Positions 43,412 to 52,852 of a stretch of 64,000 nt of DNA are shown here, piece after piece; within the stretch, counting starts at the first letter, position 1, and the number at the start of each line of letters is the position of its first letter. The notes below the pieces were generated by a model. The model did no database searches and was not told the DNA's origin. It worked only from the letters and a program-made list of their open reading frames with translations. Source of the stretch: an uncultured Lachnospiraceae bacterium (lineage in GTDB: Bacteria; Bacillota; Clostridia; Lachnospirales; Lachnospiraceae); assembly GCA_944381485.1 (NCBI GenBank), contig CALWLI010000006.1:16639-80638 (forward strand). The letters run 5' to 3'. The position numbers and the translations under genes are program-made.

Positions 43412-44905
43412 TTGAGAGGTGCGGGAGTTCTCCTTCCGATCTTCAGCCTTCCGGGAAAATACGGGATAGGCAGACTCGGAAGAGAGGCATTTTGGTTTGC
43501 GGATAAGCTTAAGGAGGCGGGACAGAGCTACTGGCAGATACTGCCCACAGGGCCTACCGGCTACGGAGATTCACCCTATCAGCCCTTTTCCACCTTTGCG
43601 GGGAATCCGTACTTTATAGATCCGGAGGGCTTCCCGGATTATGTATTGAAGGAGACGAGACTCAAGGAGGAGGAAAAGGCTTTCCTTGAGGACCTCCGTT
43701 ATGTGAATTATGAGAAGCTCTATGATAGGAACCGCAAGCTTTTGTTCGAGGCCTATCAGGTGGAAAATTACTGCGGAATAGAAAAGAATTATCCTGATTT
43801 TCAGGAATTCTGTGAGAAAAATAAGAGCTGGCTCTATGACTATGCAATGTATATGTCACTCAAAGAGGAGTTAGGAGGACTTCCCTGGTATGAGTGGCCC
43901 GATGAGCTTAAGCTCAGAGACCGGGGAGCCCTTGAGAGAGCTTCCCTGAGGCTTGGGGACAGCCTGAGATTTTATCACTGGCAGCAGTATCACTTCATGA
44001 GACAGTGGAGAAAGCTCAAGGAGCATGCCAATGAGAACGGCATACTCATAATAGGAGATATACCTGTGTATGTGTCCGCCGATTCGGCGGATGCCTGGGC
44101 AAATCCCAAGCTGTATCAGTTTGATCCCAAGGGAAGGCCTGTCTCAGTGGCGGGAGTACCCCCGGATGCCTTTTCCGAGAGCGGACAGCTGTGGGGGAAC
44201 CCGGTATATGACTGGAATTATCACAGACAGACAGATTACAAGTGGTGGACCGAGCGCATGCAGAGGGCCTTTGACATGTATGATGTGCTGAGGATAGATC
44301 ACTTCAGGGGCTTTGACGAATACTACTGCATACCCTTCGGAGACAAGGATGCAAAAGGCGGACACTGGGAGAAGGGCCCCGGACTTGCTTTCTTTAAGAG
44401 GATAGAGGGAAAACTTGGGAAAAAAGCCATAATAGCCGAGGATCTGGGGCTTCTCACAGACAGCGTGAGAAAGCTTGTAAAGGATACAGGCTTCCCCGGA
44501 ATGAAGGTGTTGGAGTTTGCCTTCAGCTCCAAGGAGAGGAGCGATTACCTCCCCTACAAGTGGGAGAAGAATTGTATAGCCTACACAGGAACTCATGACA
44601 ATGAGACTCTTTATACCTGGTTTGATGAGCTTTCAAAGGAGGACCTTGAGTTCGTGTCGGATTACCTGGATCTTAAGGACAGGGACAGAAAGGAATATAA
44701 TGAGGCTGTCATAAGGCTCCTTTTGGGAAGCGTTGCCGACACCGTCATAGTACCAATGCAGGACTGGATAGGCCTTGACTACAGGTCAAGGATAAACACC
44801 CCGTCCACTTTAGGCCTTAACTGGAAGTGGAGACTTGAAAAAAAACAGGCTGACGAGGAGCTTATCAAGAGGATGAGGAAGCTCACCGAGCTCTATGAGA
44901 GGTAA
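43412..44905 (+). CDS. malQ: 4-alpha-glucanotransferase (amylomaltase)
   Basis: 497 residues of family GH77. N-terminal GVLLPIFSLPGKYGIG, YWQILPTGPTGYGDSPYQ (about 38-55), the nucleophile region DVLRIDHFRGFDEYY (about 290-304), the acid region IIAEDLGLLT and TGTHDNET are all present. It transfers alpha-1,4-glucan chains between maltodextrins. Start is TTG at 43412, supported by GAAGGAG 7 nt upstream. It opens a glycogen cluster with a debranching-like gene and glgB, with exonuclease III between. Confidence 0.95.
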   Translation: MRGAGVLLPIFSLPGKYGIGRLGREAFWFADKLKEAGQSYWQILPTGPTGYGDSPYQPFSTFAGNPYFIDPEGFPDYVLKETRLKEEEKAFLEDLRYVNYEKLYDRNRKLLFEAYQVENYCGIEKNYPDFQEFCEKNKSWLYDYAMYMSLKEELGGLPWYEWPDELKLRDRGALERASLRLGDSLRFYHWQQYHFMRQWRKLKEHANENGILIIGDIPVYVSADSADAWANPKLYQFDPKGRPVSVAGVPPDAFSESGQLWGNPVYDWNYHRQTDYKWWTERMQRAFDMYDVLRIDHFRGFDEYYCIPFGDKDAKGGHWEKGPGLAFFKRIEGKLGKKAIIAEDLGLLTDSVRKLVKDTGFPGMKVLEFAFSSKERSDYLPYKWEKNCIAYTGTHDNETLYTWFDELSKEDLEFVSDYLDLKDRDRKEYNEAVIRLLLGSVADTVIVPMQDWIGLDYRSRINTPSTLGLNWKWRLEKKQADEELIKRMRKLTELYER

Positions 44906-44908
44906 GAT

Positions 44909-45664
44909 ATGAAAAAATTTGTGTCATGGAATGTAAACGGACTGAGGGCCATAATGGGAAAGGGCTTTATGGATGTCTTTAAGGAGCTGGATGCGGATGC
45001 CTTTTGTCTGCAGGAGACCAAGCTTCAGGAGGGACAGATAGAGATGGAGCCTGAGGGATACTACAGCTACTGGGATTATGCTGAAAAAAAGGGTTACTCC
45101 GGTACTGCCATCTTTGTAAAGGAGAAGCCCCTCTCCGTAAAATACGGAATAGGCGTGGATGAGCATGACAGGGAGGGTAGAAGCATATGTCTGGAATATG
45201 AGGATTACTACCTCCTGACAGTATATGTGCCCAACTCACAAAATGAGCTTCAGAGGCTCGGATACAGGATGAGCTGGGAGGATGACTGGAGAAGATATGT
45301 GAGCGAGCTGGACAAGATAAAGCCCGTAATATACTGCGGAGACCTTAATGTGGCACACGAGAGCATAGATCTCAAAAATCCGAAGACCAATCATCACAAC
45401 GCAGGCTTTACAGACGAGGAGAGAGCTAAGTTTTCAGAGCTCTTGGATGCGGGCTTTGTGGATTCCTTCAGATATCTCTACCCTGACAGGGAAAAGTATT
45501 CCTGGTGGTCATACAGGATGAAGGCAAGAGAGAGAAATGTGGGTTGGAGAATCGATTATTTTGTTGTCTCAGACAGGATAAAGGATAAGATACGGGAATC
45601 CGAGATACTTACAGACAGATTCGGCTCGGATCATGCCCCGGTGGAATTGGTAATAGATCTGTAA
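44909..45664 (+). CDS. exoA: Exodeoxyribonuclease III (AP endonuclease)
   Basis: 251 residues of the exonuclease III/APE1 family. It shows [11 protein letters not shown], the metal ligand LQETKL, the catalytic YCGDLNVAH (about 146-154), the [10 protein letters not shown] segment and the SDHAPV end motif. It removes abasic sites in DNA repair. It lies 3 bp after malQ and 33 bp before the debranching-like gene, so a repair gene is embedded in the glycogen operon, without any evident functional connection. Confidence 0.96.
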   Translation: MKKFVSWNVNGLRAIMGKGFMDVFKELDADAFCLQETKLQEGQIEMEPEGYYSYWDYAEKKGYSGTAIFVKEKPLSVKYGIGVDEHDREGRSICLEYEDYYLLTVYVPNSQNELQRLGYRMSWEDDWRRYVSELDKIKPVIYCGDLNVAHESIDLKNPKTNHHNAGFTDEERAKFSELLDAGFVDSFRYLYPDREKYSWWSYRMKARERNVGWRIDYFVVSDRIKDKIRESEILTDRFGSDHAPVELVIDL

Positions 45665-45697
45665 TCTGTAGCTTTATAAGAGGGGAGGGGAAGGCAT

Positions 45698-47638
45698 ATG
45701 AAATATGAAAAGCTTCTTTGCGGCTTTAAGATGTGCCCTGTTCCGGGGGTGAGCTGCAGAAGAGAGGGCGAAAGCCTTATTCTGGACTTTGTTGTCGACA
45801 GAGATTGCGACAGGCTTTGCCTCAGGCTTTGGACTGAAAAGAAGGGGAGAAAATGTGAGATATCCTTTGATGAGCCGGACCGCAGGGGGAATGTTTGGAG
45901 GCTGTGCATAAGAGCTGATGCGGACAGTCTTCCTTCCGAGCTTTACTATAACTATGTGGCGGACGGATTGGAGTTTACGGACAGATACGCCCTGTATACA
46001 GATGCCCCTGAAAAATGGGAGGGGGCGAAGGGGGCGGATCGCAAAAACCGCCTTTTGAGGGGAGTCATAAAGCCTTTTGAAGATATAGAGCCTCTTTCAC
46101 AGCTTGGCCCGAAGACGGCCTACAGGGACATGGTCGTGTACAGGCTCCATGTAAGAGGATTTACGGAGCACGGCTCATCAGAGGTAGAGCAGGGTAAAAG
46201 AGGCAAATTTTCAGGAATAGAAGAGAAGATAGACTACCTTAAAGAATTGGGGATAAACACACTTGAGCTTATGCCCTTTTATGAGTTCAACGAGAGCTTT
46301 AAGAAGGGACGGCTGCAGGAAGAAAAAAGTCAGGTAGAGCCTGAGAAGGCGATTATGGCGGGGCATTATATCCCGGGGCCTGTCACGGCTGAGGATAAGA
46401 GGACAGACTATTGGGGCTTTACGGATGATGCCCTTAGGTTTTCCGTAAAAAATGCTTTCGGCGGAGCCGAGGGCTTAAGGAGCCTTGTTAAGAAGCTCCA
46501 CTCAAATGGAATGGAACTGATAGCCGACATGTATTTTTCAGGGGAGGAGCCGGTGACGGAAGTCCTGTCTGTGCTGAGATATTATGTGGCAAGGTTCGGG
46601 ATAGACGGTTTTCACCTTATAGGCTTTGCTCCTGTCGACCACATAGCTGAGGATGCCTATCTGAAAGATACGAAGATTTGGACAGACAATATACCGGAGT
46701 CTGCGAAAGATCATAAGCTCATTGCGCGATATGACGACGGCTTCTGTTTCGATATAAGGCGCTTTTTAAAGGGCGATGAGAACATGACATCAAGGTTTGC
46801 CGAGCGCAACAGGGACGGGGGCGACAGACCCGTGATAAACTATGTGGCCAATGTAAACGGCCTTAATCTCAGGGATATGGTCTCATATGACAGGAAGCAC
46901 AACGAGGAAAACGGAGAGAACAACCTTGACGGCGGAGACTGCAATTTTTCCTGGAACTGCGGTGTCGAGGGCGAGACCGGAAGAAAAAAAATCAAAGAGC
47001 TGAGAACGAGGCAGATGAAAAATGCCCTCTTGATGCTGCTTTTGTCTCAGGGGACACCTCTCATACTTTCCGGAGATGAGATGGGCCACACGAAGAAGGG
47101 GAACAACAACTCCTACTGTCAGGACAACAGCCTGGAGTGGCTCAATTGGAATGACATAAAAAAGAATGCGGAGCTCTTTGGATTTGTGAAAGATATGATC
47201 GCTTTCAGAAAGGCTCACAGGATATTCTCTACCGGAAGGAGTATAACAAACACGGACTACAGAAGGACAGGCATCCCTGATGTATCCTACCACGGAGAGA
47301 GCGCCTGGAGGGCGGATATGGAGCCGTTCAGAAGGACTATAGGCATACTCTATAACGGAGCTTACGGTGAAAGTGCCGAGGGAGACTCGGAGGATCTCAT
47401 ATATGTCGCAATAAATATGCACTGGGAGGACCACAGCTTTTCGCTTCCTACTCCCGAGTTAAATTCGGGAACCGGTGGCAAAAAAGCGAATTCAGGTGCA
47501 AAGAAAGCGAAAAAATGGTATAAAATAATTGATACCTCTCTCAAAGATTCTTTTATCCCCGATGAGCTGTGCGACATGAGAGAGGCCGTCGTAAAGGAGA
47601 GAAGTATTTCCGTATATAAAGCAAAACAGGGGGCTTAA
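45698..47638 (+). CDS. Glycogen debranching/isoamylase-like GH13 protein with lost catalytic residues
   Basis: 646 residues with the overall pattern of GlgX/isoamylase (GH13_11): an N-terminal beta-sandwich (about 1-130), a barrel, and the region-IV landmark MVSYDRKHNEENGENNLDGG (395-413) plus SWNCGVEG and LLLSQGTPLILSGDEMG (447-463). The active site, however, is gone. Region I reads ADMYFSG (276-282) instead of DVVxNH, region II GFHLIG (304-309) instead of GFRFDL, so the nucleophile Asp is Ile308 and the Arg is His306. Region IV reads NVNG (385-388) instead of AHDG. No glutamate fits the acid position. Probably a non-catalytic glucan-binding partner of its neighbours GlgB and MalQ. Good RBS; not a pseudogene, as the frame is intact. 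Confidence 0.82.
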   Translation: MKYEKLLCGFKMCPVPGVSCRREGESLILDFVVDRDCDRLCLRLWTEKKGRKCEISFDEPDRRGNVWRLCIRADADSLPSELYYNYVADGLEFTDRYALYTDAPEKWEGAKGADRKNRLLRGVIKPFEDIEPLSQLGPKTAYRDMVVYRLHVRGFTEHGSSEVEQGKRGKFSGIEEKIDYLKELGINTLELMPFYEFNESFKKGRLQEEKSQVEPEKAIMAGHYIPGPVTAEDKRTDYWGFTDDALRFSVKNAFGGAEGLRSLVKKLHSNGMELIADMYFSGEEPVTEVLSVLRYYVARFGIDGFHLIGFAPVDHIAEDAYLKDTKIWTDNIPESAKDHKLIARYDDGFCFDIRRFLKGDENMTSRFAERNRDGGDRPVINYVANVNGLNLRDMVSYDRKHNEENGENNLDGGDCNFSWNCGVEGETGRKKIKELRTRQMKNALLMLLLSQGTPLILSGDEMGHTKKGNNNSYCQDNSLEWLNWNDIKKNAELFGFVKDMIAFRKAHRIFSTGRSITNTDYRRTGIPDVSYHGESAWRADMEPFRRTIGILYNGAYGESAEGDSEDLIYVAINMHWEDHSFSLPTPELNSGTGGKKANSGAKKAKKWYKIIDTSLKDSFIPDELCDMREAVVKERSISVYKAKQGA

Positions 47639-47642
47639 AGCT

Positions 47643-50024
47643 ATGAATGAAAAACTGTTTGATGTTATCAACTGGGCGGATGTGGAGGAGATCACCTATT
47701 CAGAGTCATCCGATCCCAAGAGGATACTGGGTGCTCACGAGCTTGAGAGAGGACTTCTTATTCAGGCCTTTGTTCCTCACGCAGTCAGCATAACAGCAGT
47801 ACTTGAGGACGGAAGCGAGCATGTCCTTGAGAAAGCTGACGAGGGATTTTTTGCCGCGCTGATAGAGAAGAGGAAACTGTGCGACTATAAATTAAAATTA
47901 AGATACGACAATGACTATGAGGAGATCAAGGAGGATCCCTACAACCCTAAATTCAAGGAGAGCTTTACCGAGGAGGATGCGAAGAAATTCAAGTCAGGCA
48001 TACTCTACAATGCCTACGAAAAGCTGGGGGCTCACCCCTGCGAGAAGGCCGGAGTAAAGGGCGTGAGATTCGCAGTCTGGGCGCCTAATGCTGTAAGAGT
48101 GAGCGTTGTGGGAGACTTCAATATGTGGGACGGAAGGCTCTACGAGATGGAAAAGCTGGGAGACAGCGGAGTGTTCGAGCTTTTCATTCCCGATCTCAAA
48201 CAGGGTGATATATATAAGTATGAGGTGAAATTCGGAAACAGGGATGTGGGCTTAAAGTCGGATCCCTACGGATTCTATTCAGAGTTAAGGCCTGCCACCG
48301 CCTCTCTTGTCTGGGATATCGACAGCTACAAGTGGCAGGATGGAGACTGGACCAAAAAGAGGGCCAAGGCAAATGCCAAAACCTCTCCCATAAATATCTA
48401 TGAGGTGCACCTGGGATCATGGAAGATGCGTCAGATAGCGGTAGATGAGAATGGGGAGGAGATAAACGGCTCTCAGTTTATAAACTACAGGGAGACTGCA
48501 GAGGAGCTTGCGGCATATATGAAGGAGATGGGCTATACCCATCTGGAGCTTATGCCTGTAATGGAGCATCCCTTTGACGGATCCTGGGGATATCAGGTTA
48601 CCGGATATTATGCCCCCACCTCCAGATACGGGGATCCTGATGACTTCAAATATTTTGTCGACTATATGCACAGAGAGGGTATAGCAGTCATTGTGGACTG
48701 GGTACCTGCCCACTTCCCCAGAGACACCTTTGCTCTTGCGGAGTTTGACGGTACACATTTATATGATCATCCGGACCCTCGCCTTGGAGCCCATCCCCAC
48801 TGGGGAACACTTATATTTAATTACGGCAGAGCCGAGGTGAGCAATTTCCTCATATCAAACGCCATGTTCTGGGCGGAGAAGTACCACATAGACGGCATAA
48901 GGATGGATGCCGTGGCCTCAATGTTATATCTGGATTACGGAAGAAACAACGGAGAGTGGCTGCCCAATATCTACGGTGGCAACGAGAACCTGGTGGCTGT
49001 AGAGTTCCTGAAGCATCTTAATTCCATGATGCACAAGCTCTATCCGGACGTGATCATGATAGCGGAGGAATCCACGGCCTGGCCTATGATAACGGGAAAA
49101 GTCGAGGACGGCGGACTGGGCTTTGACTACAAGTGGAATATGGGCTTTATGAATGACTTTTTGAGGTATATGTCCACAGATCCTTATTTCAGAAAGGACA
49201 ACTATGGTGCCCTCACCTTCCCCATGTTCTATAATTACAGCGAGAATTTTATACTGGTATTCTCCCACGACGAGGTAGTCCACGGAAAGGCCTCTCTGCT
49301 TGGAAAAATGGCGGCGGCCGACATGCATGAGAAGGCGAAACAGCTGAGGGCGGCTTACGGCTTCTTTATGACCCATCCTGACAAAAAGCTTCTCTTTATG
49401 GGTCAGGAGTTTGCCCAGAATGACGAGTGGAGCGAGGCGAGGTCATTGGAGTGGGAGCTTTTGCAGTACCCTGTCCACAAGAACATGCAGAGCTATACGA
49501 AGGAGCTCAATGCCCTCTACCTTGAGCATCCTGCCTTCTACAAATATGATTACGATCAGGCGGGCTTTGAGTGGATCAACTGCTCATACAATGAGCTCAG
49601 CATCGCCGTATTCCTGAGAAAGACGGAGAAGCCTGAGGAGACCATGCTTGTGGTGAGCAATTTTGACACCATGGAGCACAAGGACTTTAAGATAGGCGTT
49701 CCCTTCAAGGGAAGCTACAAGGAGATATTCAACTCCGACAGCGTCAGATTCGGCGGAAGCGGGGAGGGCAATCCCAGGGCCAAGAGATCCGTAAAGGCGG
49801 ACTGCGACGGCAGAGAGAACTCCATAAAGATAAATATTCCTCCCATGAGCGTGCTGGTTTTCAGCTGCACACCCACAAAGGAGAAGGAAGCGGAGAAAAA
49901 GAACAGTACAAAGGAAAAACAAAAGCTGAAGGCCGATACAAAGACAAAAAATGAGCCTTCCAAAAAGGCAAAGGCCATTATAAAGGCTGTAAAGGATACA
50001 GCTTCAAAGATAATAGAGAAATAG
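47643..50024 (+). CDS. glgB: 1,4-alpha-glucan branching enzyme with basic C-terminal tail
   Basis: 793 residues. N-terminal CBM48 regions (about 1-230) precede the GH13 barrel with all catalytic motifs: DWVPAHFP (region I), DGIRMDAV with the nucleophile Asp, IAEESTAWP with the acid Glu and FSHDEVVHG. It makes alpha-1,6 branches in glycogen. Beyond the usual all-beta C-terminal domain ends a strongly basic tail (from about residue 735, many Lys/Glu, ending AKAIIKAVKDTASKIIEK) not found in typical GlgB. It starts 4 bp after the debranching-like gene, so the two are translated together. Confidence 0.95.
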   Translation: MNEKLFDVINWADVEEITYSESSDPKRILGAHELERGLLIQAFVPHAVSITAVLEDGSEHVLEKADEGFFAALIEKRKLCDYKLKLRYDNDYEEIKEDPYNPKFKESFTEEDAKKFKSGILYNAYEKLGAHPCEKAGVKGVRFAVWAPNAVRVSVVGDFNMWDGRLYEMEKLGDSGVFELFIPDLKQGDIYKYEVKFGNRDVGLKSDPYGFYSELRPATASLVWDIDSYKWQDGDWTKKRAKANAKTSPINIYEVHLGSWKMRQIAVDENGEEINGSQFINYRETAEELAAYMKEMGYTHLELMPVMEHPFDGSWGYQVTGYYAPTSRYGDPDDFKYFVDYMHREGIAVIVDWVPAHFPRDTFALAEFDGTHLYDHPDPRLGAHPHWGTLIFNYGRAEVSNFLISNAMFWAEKYHIDGIRMDAVASMLYLDYGRNNGEWLPNIYGGNENLVAVEFLKHLNSMMHKLYPDVIMIAEESTAWPMITGKVEDGGLGFDYKWNMGFMNDFLRYMSTDPYFRKDNYGALTFPMFYNYSENFILVFSHDEVVHGKASLLGKMAAADMHEKAKQLRAAYGFFMTHPDKKLLFMGQEFAQNDEWSEARSLEWELLQYPVHKNMQSYTKELNALYLEHPAFYKYDYDQAGFEWINCSYNELSIAVFLRKTEKPEETMLVVSNFDTMEHKDFKIGVPFKGSYKEIFNSDSVRFGGSGEGNPRAKRSVKADCDGRENSIKINIPPMSVLVFSCTPTKEKEAEKKNSTKEKQKLKADTKTKNEPSKKAKAIIKAVKDTASKIIEK

Positions 50025-50033
50025 ATAAAAGCG

Positions 50034-50056
50034 GAGGAGAGCGATCAGCTCTCCTC
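50034..50056 (+). terminator. Bidirectional terminator between glgB and the convergent gene
   Basis: GAGGAGAGC (50034-50042) pairs perfectly with GCTCTCCTC (50048-50056) around GATCA, which contains the stop codon of the minus-strand gene. T-rich sequence follows on the plus strand, and a CTTTT run on the minus strand. Confidence 0.75.
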
Positions 50057-50869
50057 ATTTTCTTCAGTATTATTTTCTTCAGCTTCATCATGGGAGGAAT
50101 CCTCGTCTGAGGCATTCTCATCAGAGGAAGCTTCCGCCCCTTCATTCTGCTCCTGAGAAAGCTTGTAGGCATTGGTAGTGGAGAAATTAGCCTGTACAGG
50201 ATTTCCCACCATGTCCTCCGCATATACCTCAAGAGAATCAAGATACATGGCGAACTCGACGGTGCCTGAATCTCTGTCCACATAGGAGGGAGTTATGGTC
50301 CGCTCCAGAGGATCCACAGCATATATGGAGTCGAAGTTCACTCCGGACTGGCTGTCACTTATCTTCAATGTGAGCTTGTCATTTCCTATCTCGCAGTCAT
50401 CCGGATTTATCTGGGGAGGGGTGCTGTCCAAAATATCTATGTTTTCATAGACTCTTGTGGACATTCCGTTTACGGATGTGGCCTCCAGCGTTATGTTGCC
50501 GTTTTTCGTTATCTGAGCCGTGTAGGTATTGCCGTCCTTTGAAAGCTCAATGGGCTCGGTATATTCCCTGAGAGCAGTGACTCCTTTTAAGGGGAGCAGT
50601 GACTTTACATTGAAGGTGACTGTGGTAGTCTTGTAGTCATGTGTGTCAGCTATGGTGACATCGATCTTCGGAGTGGAGGTCACCAATGTGAATATAAGCA
50701 GGTTTATTACCAAAAAGGGAAGCACCCAGTATAGGAGAGTGTTGTAAAAGCCTCCGGAGAATTTTTTCTTTTGAACTCTGACTCCTCTGGCATCGTAAAG
50801 AAGCTTTCCGTCGGAATTTTTAAGTCCCCTTTTAGAATGTCTGCCTGATGAATATTTAGTGGATTGCAT
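50045..50869 (-). CDS. Single-pass membrane protein with extracytoplasmic Ig-like region
   Basis: 274 residues, unrecognised. A basic cytoplasmic N-terminus (STKYSSGRHSKRG, to about residue 45) is followed by one membrane segment (LLYWVLPFLVINLLIFTLV, about 46-64). A beta-rich outer part follows (about 65-235) with the pattern TYTAQITKNGNITLEATSVNG and DSTPPQINPDDC, seen in bacterial Ig-like domains. A Glu/Ser/Asp-rich C-terminal tail ends it. The gene faces glgB and its neighbour rho lies divergently, about 260 bp away. A role at the cell surface is likely; the function is unknown. Confidence 0.7.
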   Translation of the reverse strand: MQSTKYSSGRHSKRGLKNSDGKLLYDARGVRVQKKKFSGGFYNTLLYWVLPFLVINLLIFTLVTSTPKIDVTIADTHDYKTTTVTFNVKSLLPLKGVTALREYTEPIELSKDGNTYTAQITKNGNITLEATSVNGMSTRVYENIDILDSTPPQINPDDCEIGNDKLTLKISDSQSGVNFDSIYAVDPLERTITPSYVDRDSGTVEFAMYLDSLEVYAEDMVGNPVQANFSTTNAYKLSQEQNEGAEASSDENASDEDSSHDEAEENNTEENEES

Positions 50870-51132
50870 ATGTGATCCTTTCAGTAAAAGTCGTGGGGTT
50901 TTTCTTTATATCATTAATGCCTTAGTTTACCGGAAAATCACAGCTCAATCAAGGACCGGCCCAAAATATTAATAATAATTGAATTTAATGTAAGAATTAA
51001 TTGTCCTTGTAATTGTTAAAAATTTAATATATAATTTTAATGTACACGATTCGAAAAAATGACGATTTTTATCAATTATTTTTTAAGAATTCTTAGTTTC
51101 TTTAGTCTTTGTTAAAACCCAAGGAGAACAAA

Positions 51133-52464
51133 ATGAGAGAAAAACTGGCTACTCTGCCTCTTACCGAGCTCAAGGAGCTTGCCAAGGGTCAGGGAATTAA
51201 GATCACAGGCCTCAGGAAAGCGGATATTATAGACCTGCTCTGTGAAAATGCTGAAAAAAATCCGGAAAACAAACCTGCGGAGGTACATAAAAAGCCTCAG
51301 CAAAAGGAAAGTGAAAGACCGCCTGAGATAAATGAGCTGGACAGCGGACTGGAGGCCTCGGGAATACTTGAGGTCATGCCTGACGGCTTCGGCTTTATCA
51401 GATGTGCCAATTACCTTCCCGGGGAGGACGATGTATATGTTGCCCCGTCTCAGATAAAAAGATTCAACCTTAAGACAGGAGACATAATAAAGGGAAACAA
51501 GAGGGTAAAGACAGCTTCGGAGAAATTTGCTGCCCTTCTTTATCTCAAGGAGGTAAACGGCCTTCCTGCGTCGGAGGCGGGAAAAAGGCCTCACTTTTCG
51601 GATCTTACCCCTATATTCCCCAACGAGAGGATAAGACTTGCGGATTCGGACAACGCAAAGCTGTCCTTAAGAGTTATGGATCTTCTTGCCCCCATAGGAA
51701 AGGGACAGAGAGGAATGATAGTATCTCCCCCCAAAGCCGGAAAGACCACTCTCATAAAGCAGACAGCCAACATAATAAAGAGAGATAAGAACATGCACCT
51801 TATCATCCTTCTCATAGACGAGCGTCCTGAGGAAGTGACAGACATCAAGGAGGAGGTTACAGGGGACAATGTTGAGGTGATCTACTCCACCTTTGACGAG
51901 CTTCCCGAGAGGCACAAGAGAGTTTCCGAGATGGTCATAGAGAGAGCCAAGAGACTGGTGGAGTACGGAAGGGATGTTACTATACTTCTTGACTCCATAA
52001 CGAGACTTGCCAGGGCCTACAACCTGGTGGTAGCCCCCTCCGGAAGGACTCTTTCAGGAGGACTTGACCCCACAGCCCTCCATATGCCGAAGCGATTCTT
52101 CGGAGCGGCCAGAAACATAAGGGAGGGAGGGTCTCTCACGATACTTGCCACAGCCCTTGTGGACACCGGCAGCAGGATGGATGACGTAATATACGAGGAG
52201 TTCAAGGGAACAGGAAATATGGAACTTGTCCTTGACAGAAAGCTCTCTGAAAAGAGGATATTCCCTGCCATAGACATACTTAAGTCAGGAACCAGAAGGG
52301 ATGACCTTCTTCTGACCGAGGATGAGAGGGAGGCAGTGGACAATATAAGGAAGGCCACAGGTTCCCTAAAGCCGGAGGAGTCCATGGAGAGAGTGCTGGA
52401 CATGTTTGCCCACACGAGAAACAACAGGGAGTTCGTTCAGCTTGCCAAGAAGACACGTTTTTAG
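51133..52464 (+). CDS. rho: Transcription termination factor Rho
   Basis: 443 residues from ATG 51133, with AAGGAG 7 nt upstream. An N-terminal SAP-like helix region ([20 protein letters not shown]) is followed by the RNA-binding cold-shock-like domain ([14 protein letters not shown], about 83-96) and the RecA-like hexameric motor with Walker [10 protein letters not shown] (about 200-208), Walker [11 protein letters not shown] and RLARAYN with [10 protein letters not shown] (Q- and R-loop region). It releases RNA polymerase at untranslated transcripts. The AT-rich 260-bp region upstream holds its promoter but no clear element can be picked. Confidence 0.95.
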   Translation: MREKLATLPLTELKELAKGQGIKITGLRKADIIDLLCENAEKNPENKPAEVHKKPQQKESERPPEINELDSGLEASGILEVMPDGFGFIRCANYLPGEDDVYVAPSQIKRFNLKTGDIIKGNKRVKTASEKFAALLYLKEVNGLPASEAGKRPHFSDLTPIFPNERIRLADSDNAKLSLRVMDLLAPIGKGQRGMIVSPPKAGKTTLIKQTANIIKRDKNMHLIILLIDERPEEVTDIKEEVTGDNVEVIYSTFDELPERHKRVSEMVIERAKRLVEYGRDVTILLDSITRLARAYNLVVAPSGRTLSGGLDPTALHMPKRFFGAARNIREGGSLTILATALVDTGSRMDDVIYEEFKGTGNMELVLDRKLSEKRIFPAIDILKSGTRRDDLLLTEDEREAVDNIRKATGSLKPEESMERVLDMFAHTRNNREFVQLAKKTRF

Positions 52465-52473
52465 ATATTTTCC

Positions 52474-52502
52474 TTGCATATAGGGAAAAGCTGTGATATA
52501 CT
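52474..52502 (+). promoter_or_regulatory. Promoter of rpmE
   Basis: TTGCAT (52474-52479) and TATACT (52497-52502) with a 17-bp spacer, 62 bp before the rpmE start. Confidence 0.6.
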
Positions 52503-52563
52503 GTCTTAGCTAATCAGGCATCGGCGGTTGGAAATCGCCAAAAATGAGGAAGAGGTGGATATA

Positions 52564-52770
52564 ATGAAGGAAGGAATACAGCCTAAATACTATCAGGCAA
52601 AGGTTACTTGCCACTGCGGCAATACATTCGTTACAGGTTCAACCAAGGAGAACATCACTGTTGAAATTTGTTCAAAGTGTCATCCTTTCTACACAGGTAA
52701 GGAGAAGGCGGCATCAGCACGCGGACGTATCGAGCAGTTCAACAAGAAGTATGGTATGAACGCCAAATAA
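52564..52770 (+). CDS. rpmE: 50S ribosomal protein L31 (zinc-binding form)
   Basis: 68 residues from ATG 52564 (GAGGAAGAGGTG upstream). It begins [20 protein letters not shown] and ends KKYGMNAK. The CHC (about 16-18) and [10 protein letters not shown] (about 37-46) pairs form the zinc site of the C+ type L31. It bridges the ribosomal subunits. The order rho-rpmE is common in Clostridia. Confidence 0.96.
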   Translation: MKEGIQPKYYQAKVTCHCGNTFVTGSTKENITVEICSKCHPFYTGKEKAASARGRIEQFNKKYGMNAK

Positions 52771-52791
52771 CAGATTTATGTATGTTGAAGG

Positions 52792-52818
52792 CCGGACTCA
52801 GTGCGAGTCCGGTCTTTT
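52792..52818 (+). terminator. Rho-independent terminator after rpmE
   Basis: CCGGACTC (52792-52799) pairs with GAGTCCGG (52805-52812), followed by a T-rich tail. It may be partial, as the next genes follow in the same direction. Confidence 0.75.
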
Positions 52819-52852
52819 GTGATATTGCAGACAGCGGAGAGAGCGGTAGGAG

